A DNA stretch of 64,000 bases from FEN-1219 sp964503125 (GTDB lineage Bacteria > Pseudomonadota > Gammaproteobacteria > Steroidobacterales > Rariloculaceae). The stretch covers positions 186,001 through 250,000 of the forward strand of contig CAZCZE010000020.1 in assembly GCA_964503125.1 (NCBI GenBank), written 5' to 3'. Position 1 is the first letter of the stretch, and every line of letters starts with the position of its first letter. Below are positions 1 through 8,556 of this stretch, in pieces. Below the pieces are notes generated by a model, which was not told the origin of the DNA, did not search any database, and worked only from the letters and a program-made list of their open reading frames with translations. A program made the position numbers and the translations under genes.

Positions 1-1
1 C

Positions 2-1558
2 CAGCGTTTCTGCCCGCCGCCGCGCATCGACGTGACGCTCGACGGCGTACCGCTCGAGATCCCCGACGTGAGCGCATTCGAGCTTCGCGTGACCGCCGGG
101 CCGCACACGCTGACCGCTGCGCTGCTCGACGAGCGCCGCTGCGAAGGCGTCAACGAGCTCTACGGCGTATTCGCGCCCGGCGGCGGCATCCAGAGCGTCG
201 AGATCCACGGGCCGTTCGAAACGACCGGAAGGGGCGACACCCCAAGCCGGCGGGCCATCTTCAGCTGTTACCCTCCAACCAGCGGCGAAGATCTTCCGTG
301 CGCGCGCGAGATACTGACGCGGCTCGCGACACGCGCGTATCGGCGGCCCGTGGACCTTGGCGATGCGGCCCTCGACACGTTGCTGCGCTTCTACGAGCAA
401 GGCCGGCAAAGCGGCGACTTCGACACCGGCATCGAGCAGGCGCTCGCGCGGTTGCTCGTCGATCCGAGCTTCCTCTACCGCTTCGAGGCCGAGCCCGAGA
501 ACGTCGCGCCGGACGCGAGCTACCGCGTCAGCGATCTCGAGCTCGCGTCGCGGCTGTCGTTCTTCCTGTGGAGCAGCATCCCCGACGACGAGCTGCTCGC
601 CACGGCGGCTGCAGGCAGCCTCCACGAGCCCGCCGCGCTCGAGCGGCAGGTGCGGCGCATGCTCGCCGATCCGCGCGCCGGCGCGCTCGTCGCGAACTTC
701 GCGGGCCAGTGGCTCAAGCTTCGTGAGCTCGACGACGCGTTGCCGCAAGACGCAGGATTCGACGCCCAGTTGCGCAGCGCATTCCGGCGCGAGACCGAGC
801 TCCTGTTCGAGCACGTCATGCGCGAGGACTCGAGCGTGCTCGAGCTGCTCACGGCGCGTTACACGTTCCTCGACGAGCGCCTCGCGCGCCACTACGGCAT
901 CGACGGCGTGCGCGGCAGCTATTTTCGCCGCGTCGAGCTCCCCGAGGATAGCCCGCGCGGCGGGCTCCTGGGCTTGGGCAGCATCCTGACGGCAACGTCG
1001 GCGGCGAATCGCACGTCCCCCGTGGTGCGCGGCGCCTGGATCGTCGAAAACCTTCTCGGAGCCGAGGTGCCGCCGCCGCCGCCGGGCGTCGAAGCCGACC
1101 TCTCGGGCGCGAGCTCGCCGGTCGACGCGAAGACGCTGCGCCAGCGCATGGAGGCACACCGCACCGATCCCGTCTGCGCCGCGTGCCATCGGCTCATCGA
1201 CCCGTTCGGCTTCGCGCTCGAGAACTTCGATCTCGTCGGTCGGTGGCGCTCGACCGAGGCCGGCGAGCCGATCGACGCCACTGCGCTGCTCGTCGACGGC
1301 ACACCCATCGACGGTCCGGCGGCGCTGCGCGCCGCGCTGCTCGAGCGCTCGGACGCCTTCGTCACGGCGTTCACCGAAAAGCTCATGACCTACGCGCTCG
1401 GCCGCATTCTCGAGGCGTACGATAGGCCGGCCGTGCGCGGCATCGTCGCCGACGCGGATGGCGCGGACCATCGGTTCTCGAGCTTGGTGGTCGGCATCGC
1501 CAACAGCGCGCCGTTTCGAATGCGGACCCAGCGCCCGGCAGACACGGAGGAACGATGA
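2..1558 (+). CDS. DUF1592/DUF1588/DUF1585 protein, 5' end outside window
   Basis: The reading frame is open to the first bases, so this is the C-terminal two thirds of a longer protein. A GTG at 32 exists, but homologous residues (FCPPPRIDV) lie upstream of it. Visible in order: the end of a sugar-binding-like region, a DUF1595 segment (RAYRRPV), DUF1592 (SDLELASRLSFFLWSS), DUF1588 (RTSPVVRGAWIVENLLG) and DUF1585 (TEKLMTYALGR). A full-length paralogue on the minus strand at 50217-52553 starts with a c-type haem site, so the missing part probably carries one too. These proteins are common in Planctomycetes and some Proteobacteria and are thought to be exported; their reaction is unknown. The stop overlaps the next start by ATGA, making this the first visible gene of a coupled operon. 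Confidence 0.85.
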   Translation, partial: QRFCPPPRIDVTLDGVPLEIPDVSAFELRVTAGPHTLTAALLDERRCEGVNELYGVFAPGGGIQSVEIHGPFETTGRGDTPSRRAIFSCYPPTSGEDLPCAREILTRLATRAYRRPVDLGDAALDTLLRFYEQGRQSGDFDTGIEQALARLLVDPSFLYRFEAEPENVAPDASYRVSDLELASRLSFFLWSSIPDDELLATAAAGSLHEPAALERQVRRMLADPRAGALVANFAGQWLKLRELDDALPQDAGFDAQLRSAFRRETELLFEHVMREDSSVLELLTARYTFLDERLARHYGIDGVRGSYFRRVELPEDSPRGGLLGLGSILTATSAANRTSPVVRGAWIVENLLGAEVPPPPPGVEADLSGASSPVDAKTLRQRMEAHRTDPVCAACHRLIDPFGFALENFDLVGRWRSTEAGEPIDATALLVDGTPIDGPAALRAALLERSDAFVTAFTEKLMTYALGRILEAYDRPAVRGIVADADGADHRFSSLVVGIANSAPFRMRTQRPADTEER

Positions 1559-2466
1559 GCCACGACCCGTACTCCCTACGAACGTCGCGCCGTGCCGTGC
1601 TCGCCGCGAGCGCGGGCCTCGCGGTCGCCGCGCGCTTCGCCGCGCCGCGCCGGGCGGCCGCGCAACCGCAGAGCGGTGCGCCGCAGGCGGAGCCCACCGC
1701 GGCGCAGATCGCCGCCGCGTTGCCGCTCGACACGCTCGGACTCGAGCACATCGGCACAGTCGTGCCCGACGTCACGCGCGCCGCGCGCTTCTACTCGAAC
1801 GTGTTCAACCCGCCGCTCTACAAGGAGCGCGACGAGCCGCTGCGCTATTACGTGACGCTCGACCCGGGCTACATCGCGCTCGGCAGCCGCGCCAACGAGC
1901 CGCGGGCGTTCATCGACCACGACTGCGCGCTGCTCCGTAGTTACGACCGCGCCGCCATGGCGCGGCGGCTCGAAGCCGACGGCTTGCCGGCGGGGCGCTT
2001 CGGCATCATCCCTGACTTAGACGGCCTCGGGCTCCAGTTGCTCGCCGTGCCCGGCGGGCTCGCGGGCACGACGGTAGCGGCGGGCCGGCTCGTGGAGAGC
2101 GAGCCGCTCGTGCGGCCGCGCGGGCTCGCCTACGTCGTGCGCTACGTGGCCGACCTCGAGAGCTCGGCGGCCTTCTACCGCCGCTTCTTCGGCCCCGAGA
2201 CGAGCGAGGAGGGCGGCGGCCTCGCATTCCGCGCCGCGCACACGCTTTGGATCCTGCGCCCGGCGCCGGCCGGCGAAGCCGCGCGCATCGACCGCTTCGG
2301 CGTCAACGTCGCGCGCTTCGACGCCGCGGCCGTCGCGCGCGGCCTCGAGGCGCTCGGCGCGCGCGTCGTCTCGGCCGCACCCGAGCGGCTGCACTTCCGC
2401 TGCCCGGACGGGCTCGGCGTCGAGCTCAACCCTGTCGACCCTGCGCGCATCTGGGGGCTCGCGTGA
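1555..2466 (+). CDS. Tat-exported VOC (glyoxalase-fold) protein
   Basis: 303 residues. The N-terminus has a twin-arginine signal (SRRAVLAASAGLAVAARF) followed by Ala-rich cleavage sequence near residue 36. Two VOC-like modules follow: the first starts LGLEHIGTVVPDV and the second RGLAYVVRYVADLESSAAFY. Their paired beta-alpha-beta repeats are typical of glyoxalase/extradiol-dioxygenase-fold enzymes, but I cannot assign metal ligands or a substrate. It overlaps the genes on both sides by four bases or so (ATGA before, GTGA after), so it is translated together with the DUF1592 and DUF1552 proteins. Export by Tat suggests that it folds, perhaps with a metal, before secretion. Confidence 0.8.
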   Translation: MSHDPYSLRTSRRAVLAASAGLAVAARFAAPRRAAAQPQSGAPQAEPTAAQIAAALPLDTLGLEHIGTVVPDVTRAARFYSNVFNPPLYKERDEPLRYYVTLDPGYIALGSRANEPRAFIDHDCALLRSYDRAAMARRLEADGLPAGRFGIIPDLDGLGLQLLAVPGGLAGTTVAAGRLVESEPLVRPRGLAYVVRYVADLESSAAFYRRFFGPETSEEGGGLAFRAAHTLWILRPAPAGEAARIDRFGVNVARFDAAAVARGLEALGARVVSAAPERLHFRCPDGLGVELNPVDPARIWGLA

Positions 2467-3791
2467 GCGCGCCGTTCCTGACGCGCCGGCCTCTGTCGCG
2501 GCGCAGCGTGCTGCGCGGCGCCGGCGCGACGATCGCGCTGCCGTTCTTGAGCGCGATGCTACCGGCCGGCGAGGCACGAGCCGCGACGCCGCGCTCGCGC
2601 TTCGCCTGCGTCTACATTCCGCACGGCGCCGTCATGCGCCAGTGGACGCCGGCGGGCGAGGGCACAGGCTTCGCGTTCCCGCCGATCCTGCGCTCGCTCG
2701 AGCCGTTCCGCGAGCGACTCAACGTCGTGAGCGACTTGACGTTGCCGCTCGCCTACGGAGAGGACGCCTCGGCGGGCGCCAACCACACGCGCTCGTCGGC
2801 CGTCTGGATCACGTGCGCGCTTCCTAAGGCGGGCGCTACGCCGCACCTCGGCACGTCGGCCGATCAGGTTGCGGCGCAAGCCTTCGGCCAGGACACGCCG
2901 CTGCCCTCGCTCGAGCTCTCGCTCGAGGAAGGCGGCTTGAGCGGCGGCTCGGGCCTGTCGGGCGCCTACCGCAACACGATCGCGTGGCGCACACCGACGG
3001 CGCCGCTGCCGATGGAGGTGAACCCGCAGGTCGTCTTCGAGCGGCTGTTCGGCGACGGCGCGACGGCCGAGCAGCGCGCGCAACGGCGCGCCCAAGCCGC
3101 GAGCCTGCTCGACTCGGTGCTTGCGGACGCGGTCGCGCTCGGGCGCACGCTGCCCGGCGACGACCGTGCGCGGCTCGAGCGGCATCTCGAGGACGTCCGC
3201 GAGGTCGAAAGGCGCATCGAGCTCGCGGGCGCCAAAGTCGGCGCCGACCTCGACGTGCCGGCGCGGCCCGCCGGCGTGCCCGACGACTTCGAGCAGCACG
3301 CGCGTCTCATGTTCGATCTGCTCGCGCTCGCCTGGGCGGCGGACCTCACGCGCGTCGGCACGCTCATGATCGCCAAGGAAGTCAGCAACGCCGTCTACGC
3401 CGCGAGCGGCATCAACGACCCGTTCCACAATCTCTCGCACCACTCCGAGGTGCCTTCGAACATCGAGCGCTACGGGCGCTTGAACGCCTATCACACGACC
3501 ACGACGCTCGCCTATTTCTTGGGCAAGCTCCGCGACACGCCCGATGGCGACGGCAACCTGCTCGATCACTCGCTCGTGCTCTACGGCAGCGGCATGAGCA
3601 ACTCGAACCAGCACGATCACGAGCCGCTGCCGACGATCGTGGCGGGCGGCGCTTCGGGCGCGCTCGCCGGCGGCCGGCACATTCGTGCGGGCGCCGGCAC
3701 GCCGCTGGCGAATCTGCTCGTCGCCCTGCTGCAAAAGCTCGGCGTGCCCGCCGAGTCGTTCGGCGATAGCACGGGGGTCGTGACGCTATGA
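2463..3791 (+). CDS. Tat-exported DUF1552 family protein
   Basis: I chose the GTG at 2463 because it overlaps the upstream stop (GTGA) and gives a clean twin-arginine signal (LSRRSVLRGAGATIALPFL). The frame extends upstream, but only inside the preceding gene. The 442-residue product has the DUF1552 layout: ACVYIPHGAVMRQWTP near the mature N-terminus, NHTRSSAVWITC around residue 100, and the C-terminal block LVLYGSGMSNSNQHDHEPLP. DUF1552 proteins almost always sit next to DUF1592 genes, as here, and resemble alkaline-phosphatase-fold or DUF1501-type exported proteins. Substrate unknown. The stop overlaps the next start by ATGA. Confidence 0.85.
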   Translation: MSAPFLTRRPLSRRSVLRGAGATIALPFLSAMLPAGEARAATPRSRFACVYIPHGAVMRQWTPAGEGTGFAFPPILRSLEPFRERLNVVSDLTLPLAYGEDASAGANHTRSSAVWITCALPKAGATPHLGTSADQVAAQAFGQDTPLPSLELSLEEGGLSGGSGLSGAYRNTIAWRTPTAPLPMEVNPQVVFERLFGDGATAEQRAQRRAQAASLLDSVLADAVALGRTLPGDDRARLERHLEDVREVERRIELAGAKVGADLDVPARPAGVPDDFEQHARLMFDLLALAWAADLTRVGTLMIAKEVSNAVYAASGINDPFHNLSHHSEVPSNIERYGRLNAYHTTTTLAYFLGKLRDTPDGDGNLLDHSLVLYGSGMSNSNQHDHEPLPTIVAGGASGALAGGRHIRAGAGTPLANLLVALLQKLGVPAESFGDSTGVVTL

Positions 3792-5359
3792 GGGCCGTCT
3801 GGTCCGCAGCCGCGCTGCTCGCGCTGCCGCTCGCCGCGGCAGCCGAAGCCGACCACGCGACGCTCGCCGATGCCGCGATGAATCGCGACGGTGCCGCCGT
3901 CCGCGCGCTGCTCGCGCAAGGGGCCGATGCGAACGCGCTCGGCACGTTCGGCACGCCGGCGCTGCACTGGCTCGTGCGTAGCGAGGACCGCGCGACGGCG
4001 GGCCTGCTGCTCGACGCGGGCGCCGATCCGAACCTCAAGAGCCGCCAGGGCGTCGCACCGCTGCATCTCGCGATCGCGAACCGCGATCGCGCCACCGTCG
4101 AGCTGCTGCTGAAGGCCGGCGCCGACGCGACGCTCGTCGACCAGGCCGGCGAGACGCCGCTCATGCTCGCGGCGCGCGCCGGGGATGCCGCGATCGCCGC
4201 GCGGCTCCTTGCCGTGGGCGCGCCCGTCGATGCGCGCGACGCCGAGTACCGGCAGACGGCGCTCATGCTCGCCGCGCGCGAAGGCCACGGCGACGTCGCG
4301 CGCCTGCTGCTCGACGCCGGCGCCGACGTGAACGCAGCGACGCGCGCGGGCGCCGAGCCCGAGTTCCGCCGCCCGAGCGAGAACGCGGGCTCGAAGGGCG
4401 TCGGCATCATCCGCGGCGGCTGGCCCGAGCGCGGCATGCGCCCGCCGGTGCCGGGCGCAAAGACGCCGCTCTCCTATGCCGCGCGGCGCGGCGACCTCGC
4501 CGTCACACGCCTCCTCGTGGAGGCCGGCGCCGCTCTCGAGCTTGCAGACGCGGACGGCGTGACGCCGCTCTTGAATGCGATCGTGAACGCGAGCATCGCG
4601 GTGGCGCGTGGCGCGCCCGGCGAGCACGCGCATCTCGCCGTCGCGCGCTATCTCATCGAGCGCGGCGCGAACGTCGACGCGGAGGACTGGTACGGCGAAA
4701 CGCCGCTCTGGGCCGCGGTCGACGTCCGTAATCTCGACGTCAACGGGCCCGAGCGCGACAACGGCATGGACCGAGCGGCCGCGCTCGATCTCATCATGGA
4801 GTTGCTCGCGCGCGGCGCCGACGTGAACGCGCGCCTCCGCGAATATCCGCCCGAGCGGCGCTTCATCGCGACGTTGGGCTCGCTTTCGTGGGTCGACTTC
4901 ACGGGCCAGACGCCGTTCCTGCGCGCCGCGCTCGCGGGCGACGTCACCGTGATGCGGCTATTGCTCGAGCACGGCGCCGACCCGAACATCGCGACGTTCG
5001 CCGGCACGACGCCGCTGATGGCGGCCGCCGGCGTGAACTGGGCGGTCAATCAGACGTTCGACGAAGGGCCCGAGGCGTTGCTCGCCGCCGTCGAGCTCTG
5101 TCACGAGCTCGGCAACGACGTGAACGCGGCCAACTCCATGGGGATCGGCGCAATCCACGGGGCCGCCAATCGCGGCTCGAACGCCATCATCGAATATCTC
5201 GCGACGCACGGCGCGCGGCTCGACGTCGCCGATGCGCAGCGGCGGACACCGCTCGTTTGGGCGGAAGGCGTGTTCCTCGCCACGCATCCGCCGCAACGCA
5301 AGCCAGAGACGATCGCGCTGCTCGAGCGCCTGCTGCGCGAACCGAGTGGTAGTCCGTGA
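3788..5359 (+). CDS. exported ankyrin-repeat protein
   Basis: 523 residues with a Sec signal peptide (residues 1-20, ending AAAAEA), so the repeats face the periplasm. At least ten ankyrin units are readable by their GxTPLxxAxxxG and LLxxGADxN patterns, for example ADPNLKSRQGVAPLHLA, ADVNAATRAG and ADPNIATFAGTTPLMAA. A 30-residue interruption (around residues 185-220, rich in Gly and Arg) separates two repeat blocks. Ankyrin repeats bind protein partners. Its place as fourth gene of a coupled operon suggests it scaffolds the DUF1592/DUF1552 proteins, which is inference. It ends in a GTGA overlap with the MarR gene. Confidence 0.88.
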   Translation: MRAVWSAAALLALPLAAAAEADHATLADAAMNRDGAAVRALLAQGADANALGTFGTPALHWLVRSEDRATAGLLLDAGADPNLKSRQGVAPLHLAIANRDRATVELLLKAGADATLVDQAGETPLMLAARAGDAAIAARLLAVGAPVDARDAEYRQTALMLAAREGHGDVARLLLDAGADVNAATRAGAEPEFRRPSENAGSKGVGIIRGGWPERGMRPPVPGAKTPLSYAARRGDLAVTRLLVEAGAALELADADGVTPLLNAIVNASIAVARGAPGEHAHLAVARYLIERGANVDAEDWYGETPLWAAVDVRNLDVNGPERDNGMDRAAALDLIMELLARGADVNARLREYPPERRFIATLGSLSWVDFTGQTPFLRAALAGDVTVMRLLLEHGADPNIATFAGTTPLMAAAGVNWAVNQTFDEGPEALLAAVELCHELGNDVNAANSMGIGAIHGAANRGSNAIIEYLATHGARLDVADAQRRTPLVWAEGVFLATHPPQRKPETIALLERLLREPSGSP

Positions 5360-5952
5360 GACCGCGGCGCATCGTGCGTGCAGGCTTGCAAGCCCCTCGA
5401 GCTTCGACGAAGATCGCGGCCTTCCGCAGGGCAAGCCGATCGCGAGGAGCTGCACTGGCGACCGAATCGAAACGGCGGCGAACGACGCCGCGAGCGCCGG
5501 CCTTCGGCGTCGCGCTCGACGATCTCATGGGCTACAACTTGCGGCGCGCCCACGGAGTTCAGAAGCAACGCTTCGCCGCGGTATTCGGCCCCCTAGGCAT
5601 TCGACCGGTGACCCTGTCGGTGCTCGGGACGATCTACGACAATCCGGGCATCACGCAGGCCGATCTGGGCAAGACGCTCAACATCAAACGCGCCAACATG
5701 GTGCCCGTGATGGCGGAGCTCGAAGCGCGCGGTTTGATCGCACGCGCTCCGAGTGCCAACGACCGGCGCGCTCACGTGGTCAAGCTGACGCCGGCCGGCA
5801 CCAAGTTCACCGTCAAGGTGCTCGACTTGCACCGCCGTCTCGAGGACGACTTGTGGCAAGCTCTGGGTGTGCGCGAACGGGACCAGTTGCTGCAGCTGCT
5901 CAAGAAGTTCCGCAGGCTCTCGCAGGAGCCGGACCTCGGCGATACCGACTGA
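5356..5952 (+). CDS. MarR-family transcriptional regulator
   Basis: Winged-helix MarR core from about residue 52 (ALDDLMGYNLRRAHGVQKQRF). The recognition region is ITQADLGKTLNIKRANMVPV, with a wing at RAPSANDRRAHVVKLT, followed by a C-terminal dimerisation helix. The GTG at 5356 overlaps the ankyrin stop, but it gives a 50-residue basic leader that is unusual for MarR proteins, so an internal start (for example GTG 5374 or TTG 5385) is possible. It converges on the FAD monooxygenase gene. MarR proteins of this type often sense aromatic acids and sit beside such monooxygenases, so it may control that enzyme or the upstream operon. Confidence 0.85.
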   Translation: MRPRRIVRAGLQAPRASTKIAAFRRASRSRGAALATESKRRRTTPRAPAFGVALDDLMGYNLRRAHGVQKQRFAAVFGPLGIRPVTLSVLGTIYDNPGITQADLGKTLNIKRANMVPVMAELEARGLIARAPSANDRRAHVVKLTPAGTKFTVKVLDLHRRLEDDLWQALGVRERDQLLQLLKKFRRLSQEPDLGDTD

Positions 5953-5989
5953 GCGAGTAGGTCGCGGCATCTAAGCGATGCGGCCGCGG

Positions 5990-7240
5990 TTACCCTGTCG
6001 CAGTCGTCGTGCGCGGCGCCTGTTGGTGCCCCGCAGCCTGCTTGTATTTCGTGACGATGCCGTCGAGCTCGGCTCGCGATATCACGTCGTCGATACGGTC
6101 GAAACCCCGCGGAGCCCGCTCCTCGACGATATCGAGGATCACGTCGATTCCCTGCTGGCGGTTCAGGCGCACGATGGCCGCCGCCATCGGCCGGCGTTTG
6201 GCTTCGTAATCGGCGAGTGCAGCCTCGACGTCCGGAATCGCCGCCAGCGACTCCGCGAGCGCCGCAGCGTCCAAGATCGCCTGGCTCGCGCCGTTCGAGC
6301 CGATCGGGTACATCGGGTGTGCGGCGTCGCCGAGCAACGTGATACGGCCAAACGTCCAGCGCTCGAGCGGGTCGCGGTCGACCATCGGGAACTCGAACAC
6401 GGCGTGCGCGCCGCGAATCACGGCCGGAACGTCGAGGCACGGGAAGTGCCAGTTCTCGTAGCGCGGCAAAAAATCGGCGAGGTTGCCCGGCCGGTTCCAG
6501 TCCTCGCGCCGCGGCAGCTCCGTGGCATCGAGCTTGAGATCGCAGATCCAATTGATCATTGCGCGGCCGCGTTCGAGATGAGGCTTCGAGATCGGGTAGC
6601 AGACGAACTTCTGCCGATTCGTGCCCGACCAGATCTGCGAGCGCCCCGACAGGAACAACGCGCCTTCCGTGACCCCGCGCCACATCTGCACGCCGTTCCA
6701 TTTCGGCGGCCCTTCGTTCGGGTAGAAGTGCGAGCGAACGACGGAGTGGATGCCGTCGGCCGCAATGAGCACGTCGGCGTCGAACGTGCCGACCGGCGCG
6801 TCCGTATCCTTGTCGACGAACGACGCGCGCACTTGGCTGCCGCGCGGCTCGAGCGCCGCGAGCCTGTGGCCCGTCCGTACGCGATCGGCTCCGACGCGCG
6901 CGCAAAGCGCGTCGAGAAGCAGCATTTGAAGCTCGCCGCGATGAATCGAGTACTGCGCGTGCTCGTAACCCGCAGCGAGACCGCGCGCGTCGACGAAGAT
7001 CTCCTGGCCAAAGCGGTTCATGAACACGATCTCTTTGGCGTCGATGCCGGTCGACGCGAGCCGCTCGCGCAAATCGAGCGCCGTGAGCACGCCGACGGCG
7101 TGCGGCAGCAAATTGATGCCGACGCCGAGCACGCGCAGGTGACCGACCTGCTCGAACACCGTGACGTCGAATCCCTTGCGCTCGAGCGCGAGCGCCGCCG
7201 CGAGCCCACCGATGCCGCCGCCGATGATGGCGATCTTCAT
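5990..7240 (-). CDS. FAD-dependent aromatic hydroxylase-like monooxygenase
   Basis: 416 residues. The N-terminal FAD dinucleotide motif is GGGIGG at residues 7-12. The DG motif (VLIAADGIHSVV) lies near residue 165 and the GD motif (LLGDAAHPMYPIGSNG) near residue 290. This is the group A flavoprotein monooxygenase layout of salicylate/3-hydroxybenzoate hydroxylases and PhzS. The substrate cannot be read from sequence. There is no signal peptide, so it is cytoplasmic. The start is supported by GGGAAA just upstream. It lies downstream of a small ORF and the esterase on the same strand, and may act on acids released by that esterase (inference). Confidence 0.85.
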   Translation of the reverse strand: MKIAIIGGGIGGLAAALALERKGFDVTVFEQVGHLRVLGVGINLLPHAVGVLTALDLRERLASTGIDAKEIVFMNRFGQEIFVDARGLAAGYEHAQYSIHRGELQMLLLDALCARVGADRVRTGHRLAALEPRGSQVRASFVDKDTDAPVGTFDADVLIAADGIHSVVRSHFYPNEGPPKWNGVQMWRGVTEGALFLSGRSQIWSGTNRQKFVCYPISKPHLERGRAMINWICDLKLDATELPRREDWNRPGNLADFLPRYENWHFPCLDVPAVIRGAHAVFEFPMVDRDPLERWTFGRITLLGDAAHPMYPIGSNGASQAILDAAALAESLAAIPDVEAALADYEAKRRPMAAAIVRLNRQQGIDVILDIVEERAPRGFDRIDDVISRAELDGIVTKYKQAAGHQQAPRTTTATG

Positions 7241-7258
7241 GTTTCCCGCTTTGCCGGC

Positions 7259-7372
7259 CTACTTGATCTGGTAGACCTTGATCGGGATTGCGCCGAGCCG
7301 GCCCTCGGGCGCCTGGAGTTTCACGCGGCCGTTCAGCTTCGGCCCCGCGAGCGTGCCGTGCACGGTAGCCAT
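7259..7372 (-). CDS. possible 37-residue protein or gene remnant
   Basis: A 37-codon frame (MATVHGTLAGPKLNGRV at the start, IPIKVYQIK at the end) lies between the esterase (29 bases away) and the monooxygenase (18 bases away), on the same strand. The composition looks protein-like, but there is no convincing ribosome binding site and no recognised family. It could be a small coupled gene or the remains of a larger deleted one. Confidence 0.3.
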   Translation of the reverse strand: MATVHGTLAGPKLNGRVKLQAPEGRLGAIPIKVYQIK

Positions 7373-7401
7373 TTTTCGAGTCGCGCCCGGGTGCGGTGCG
7401 A

Positions 7402-8370
7402 TTAGCGGAACAACAGCGTCGCGAAGTGATACAGGTCGTTCTTCCACACCGGGAACGTGTGGGCGCCGGCGTCGATGTGCCAGACATGCGGCACGTTCTG
7501 CGCGGCCAAATGCTCGTGCACGCCGGAGCTGATGTTGAACAGCGAATCCTCGTTGCCGCACGACACCCACAACAGCTCGAGCTGCCTCGCAACGGCCGGA
7601 TCGGGCACGAGCTCTGCCGGGGGCCGCGTGTTCGGCGCCGACGAGAACCCCCCGACCCAGGCGAACGCATCGACATTACCGAGGCCGAAGTTCAACGATT
7701 GGCCGCCGCCCATCGACAGCCCCGCCAGTGCGCGCTGCATCCGGTCGCCGCTCGCCGAATAACGTGCCTCGATGAACGGGATCAGGTCGTTCTTAAGCTC
7801 GCGCTCGAACGCCGCATACGCTTCGAACTCGACGGCCATGCCGCCCATTCCACCGCCGGGGCCCGCCGCCGCGCCGCCGGGCGGACGGGCGCCAGGCGGG
7901 CCGGCACCGGGGCCGCGGCCGGGTCCGCCGAACATCGTCGACGGCGCATTCGACGCACGACCGTTCGGCATCACGACGATCATCGGCACCGCGTTGCCGT
8001 CGGCGAGGAGGTTATCGAGGATCACGTCCGCGGCGCCAGGCTGGGTCCAATGTGTCTCGTTTCCGCCGATGCCGTGCAGCAGATACAGCACCGGGTATTG
8101 GCGATCCGGCGAGTAGCCGGGCGGCAGGTAGACCGTGGCCGGCCGCTTGCCGCCGACCACGCTCGAATCGAACTCGACTCGCTCGACGCGGCCGCTCGGC
8201 ACCCCTTCGCGCCGGACGTCGAAGCCGGCCGGCGCCGCCGCGAGCGTCGCCTCCGGCCGCGGCTGCGGGGGCGCCATCGCAGGCGGCTGGGCGACAGCCG
8301 AATGAGCGAGAAAACCGCAAGCGGTCGCGAGTGCGGCGCGCCGGAAGGATCCGAGGAATCTGATCAGCAT
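7402..8370 (-). CDS. exported esterase of the enterochelin-esterase type
   Basis: The ATG at 8370 is preceded by AGGAGAA and starts a signal peptide (hydrophobic residues 8-24, ending HSAVAQ). The product has 322 residues. The alpha/beta hydrolase fold is shown by YLPPGYSPDRQYPVLYLLHG, the oxyanion region, the nucleophile elbow GLSMGGGQS and a C-terminal His in HIDAGAHTFPVWK. This matches the putative esterase/esterase D group. A Gly/Pro/Ala-rich insert of about 33 residues lies between the strand carrying VVMPNGR and the lid region. A three-copy decamer array lies 60-105 bases upstream. It is divergent from the gene at 8557. Confidence 0.87.
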   Translation of the reverse strand: MLIRFLGSFRRAALATACGFLAHSAVAQPPAMAPPQPRPEATLAAAPAGFDVRREGVPSGRVERVEFDSSVVGGKRPATVYLPPGYSPDRQYPVLYLLHGIGGNETHWTQPGAADVILDNLLADGNAVPMIVVMPNGRASNAPSTMFGGPGRGPGAGPPGARPPGGAAAGPGGGMGGMAVEFEAYAAFERELKNDLIPFIEARYSASGDRMQRALAGLSMGGGQSLNFGLGNVDAFAWVGGFSSAPNTRPPAELVPDPAVARQLELLWVSCGNEDSLFNISSGVHEHLAAQNVPHVWHIDAGAHTFPVWKNDLYHFATLLFR

Positions 8371-8430
8371 GACGGTGTTCTCCTGGTCCACCGCCCAGTG
8401 TCGCGATTCACCACGTGAAGAGCCAGACCA

Positions 8431-8475
8431 TTCCGCATTTTTCCGCTCTTTTCCGCCGGTCTTCGGGACATTCGA
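8431..8475 (-). promoter_or_regulatory. TTCCGC decamer array upstream of esterase
   Basis: On the plus strand TTCCGC starts at 8431, 8441 and 8451, exactly 10 bases apart, followed by TTCGGGA (8462-8468) and CATTCGA (8469-8475). The same order of elements occurs in the 103-bp repeat upstream of the winged-helix regulator gene. Ten-base direct repeats put half-sites on one face of the helix, as expected for OmpR/PhoB-type domains. The regulon link is inference. Confidence 0.5.
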
Positions 8476-8556
8476 CGTCATGGCGCTCAGCATCCTCGAG
8501 CCGGTTGGGTCTAGAGCGCTCGCTCTGAACGCCGGCGACCTTCGGGGAGGAGACGG

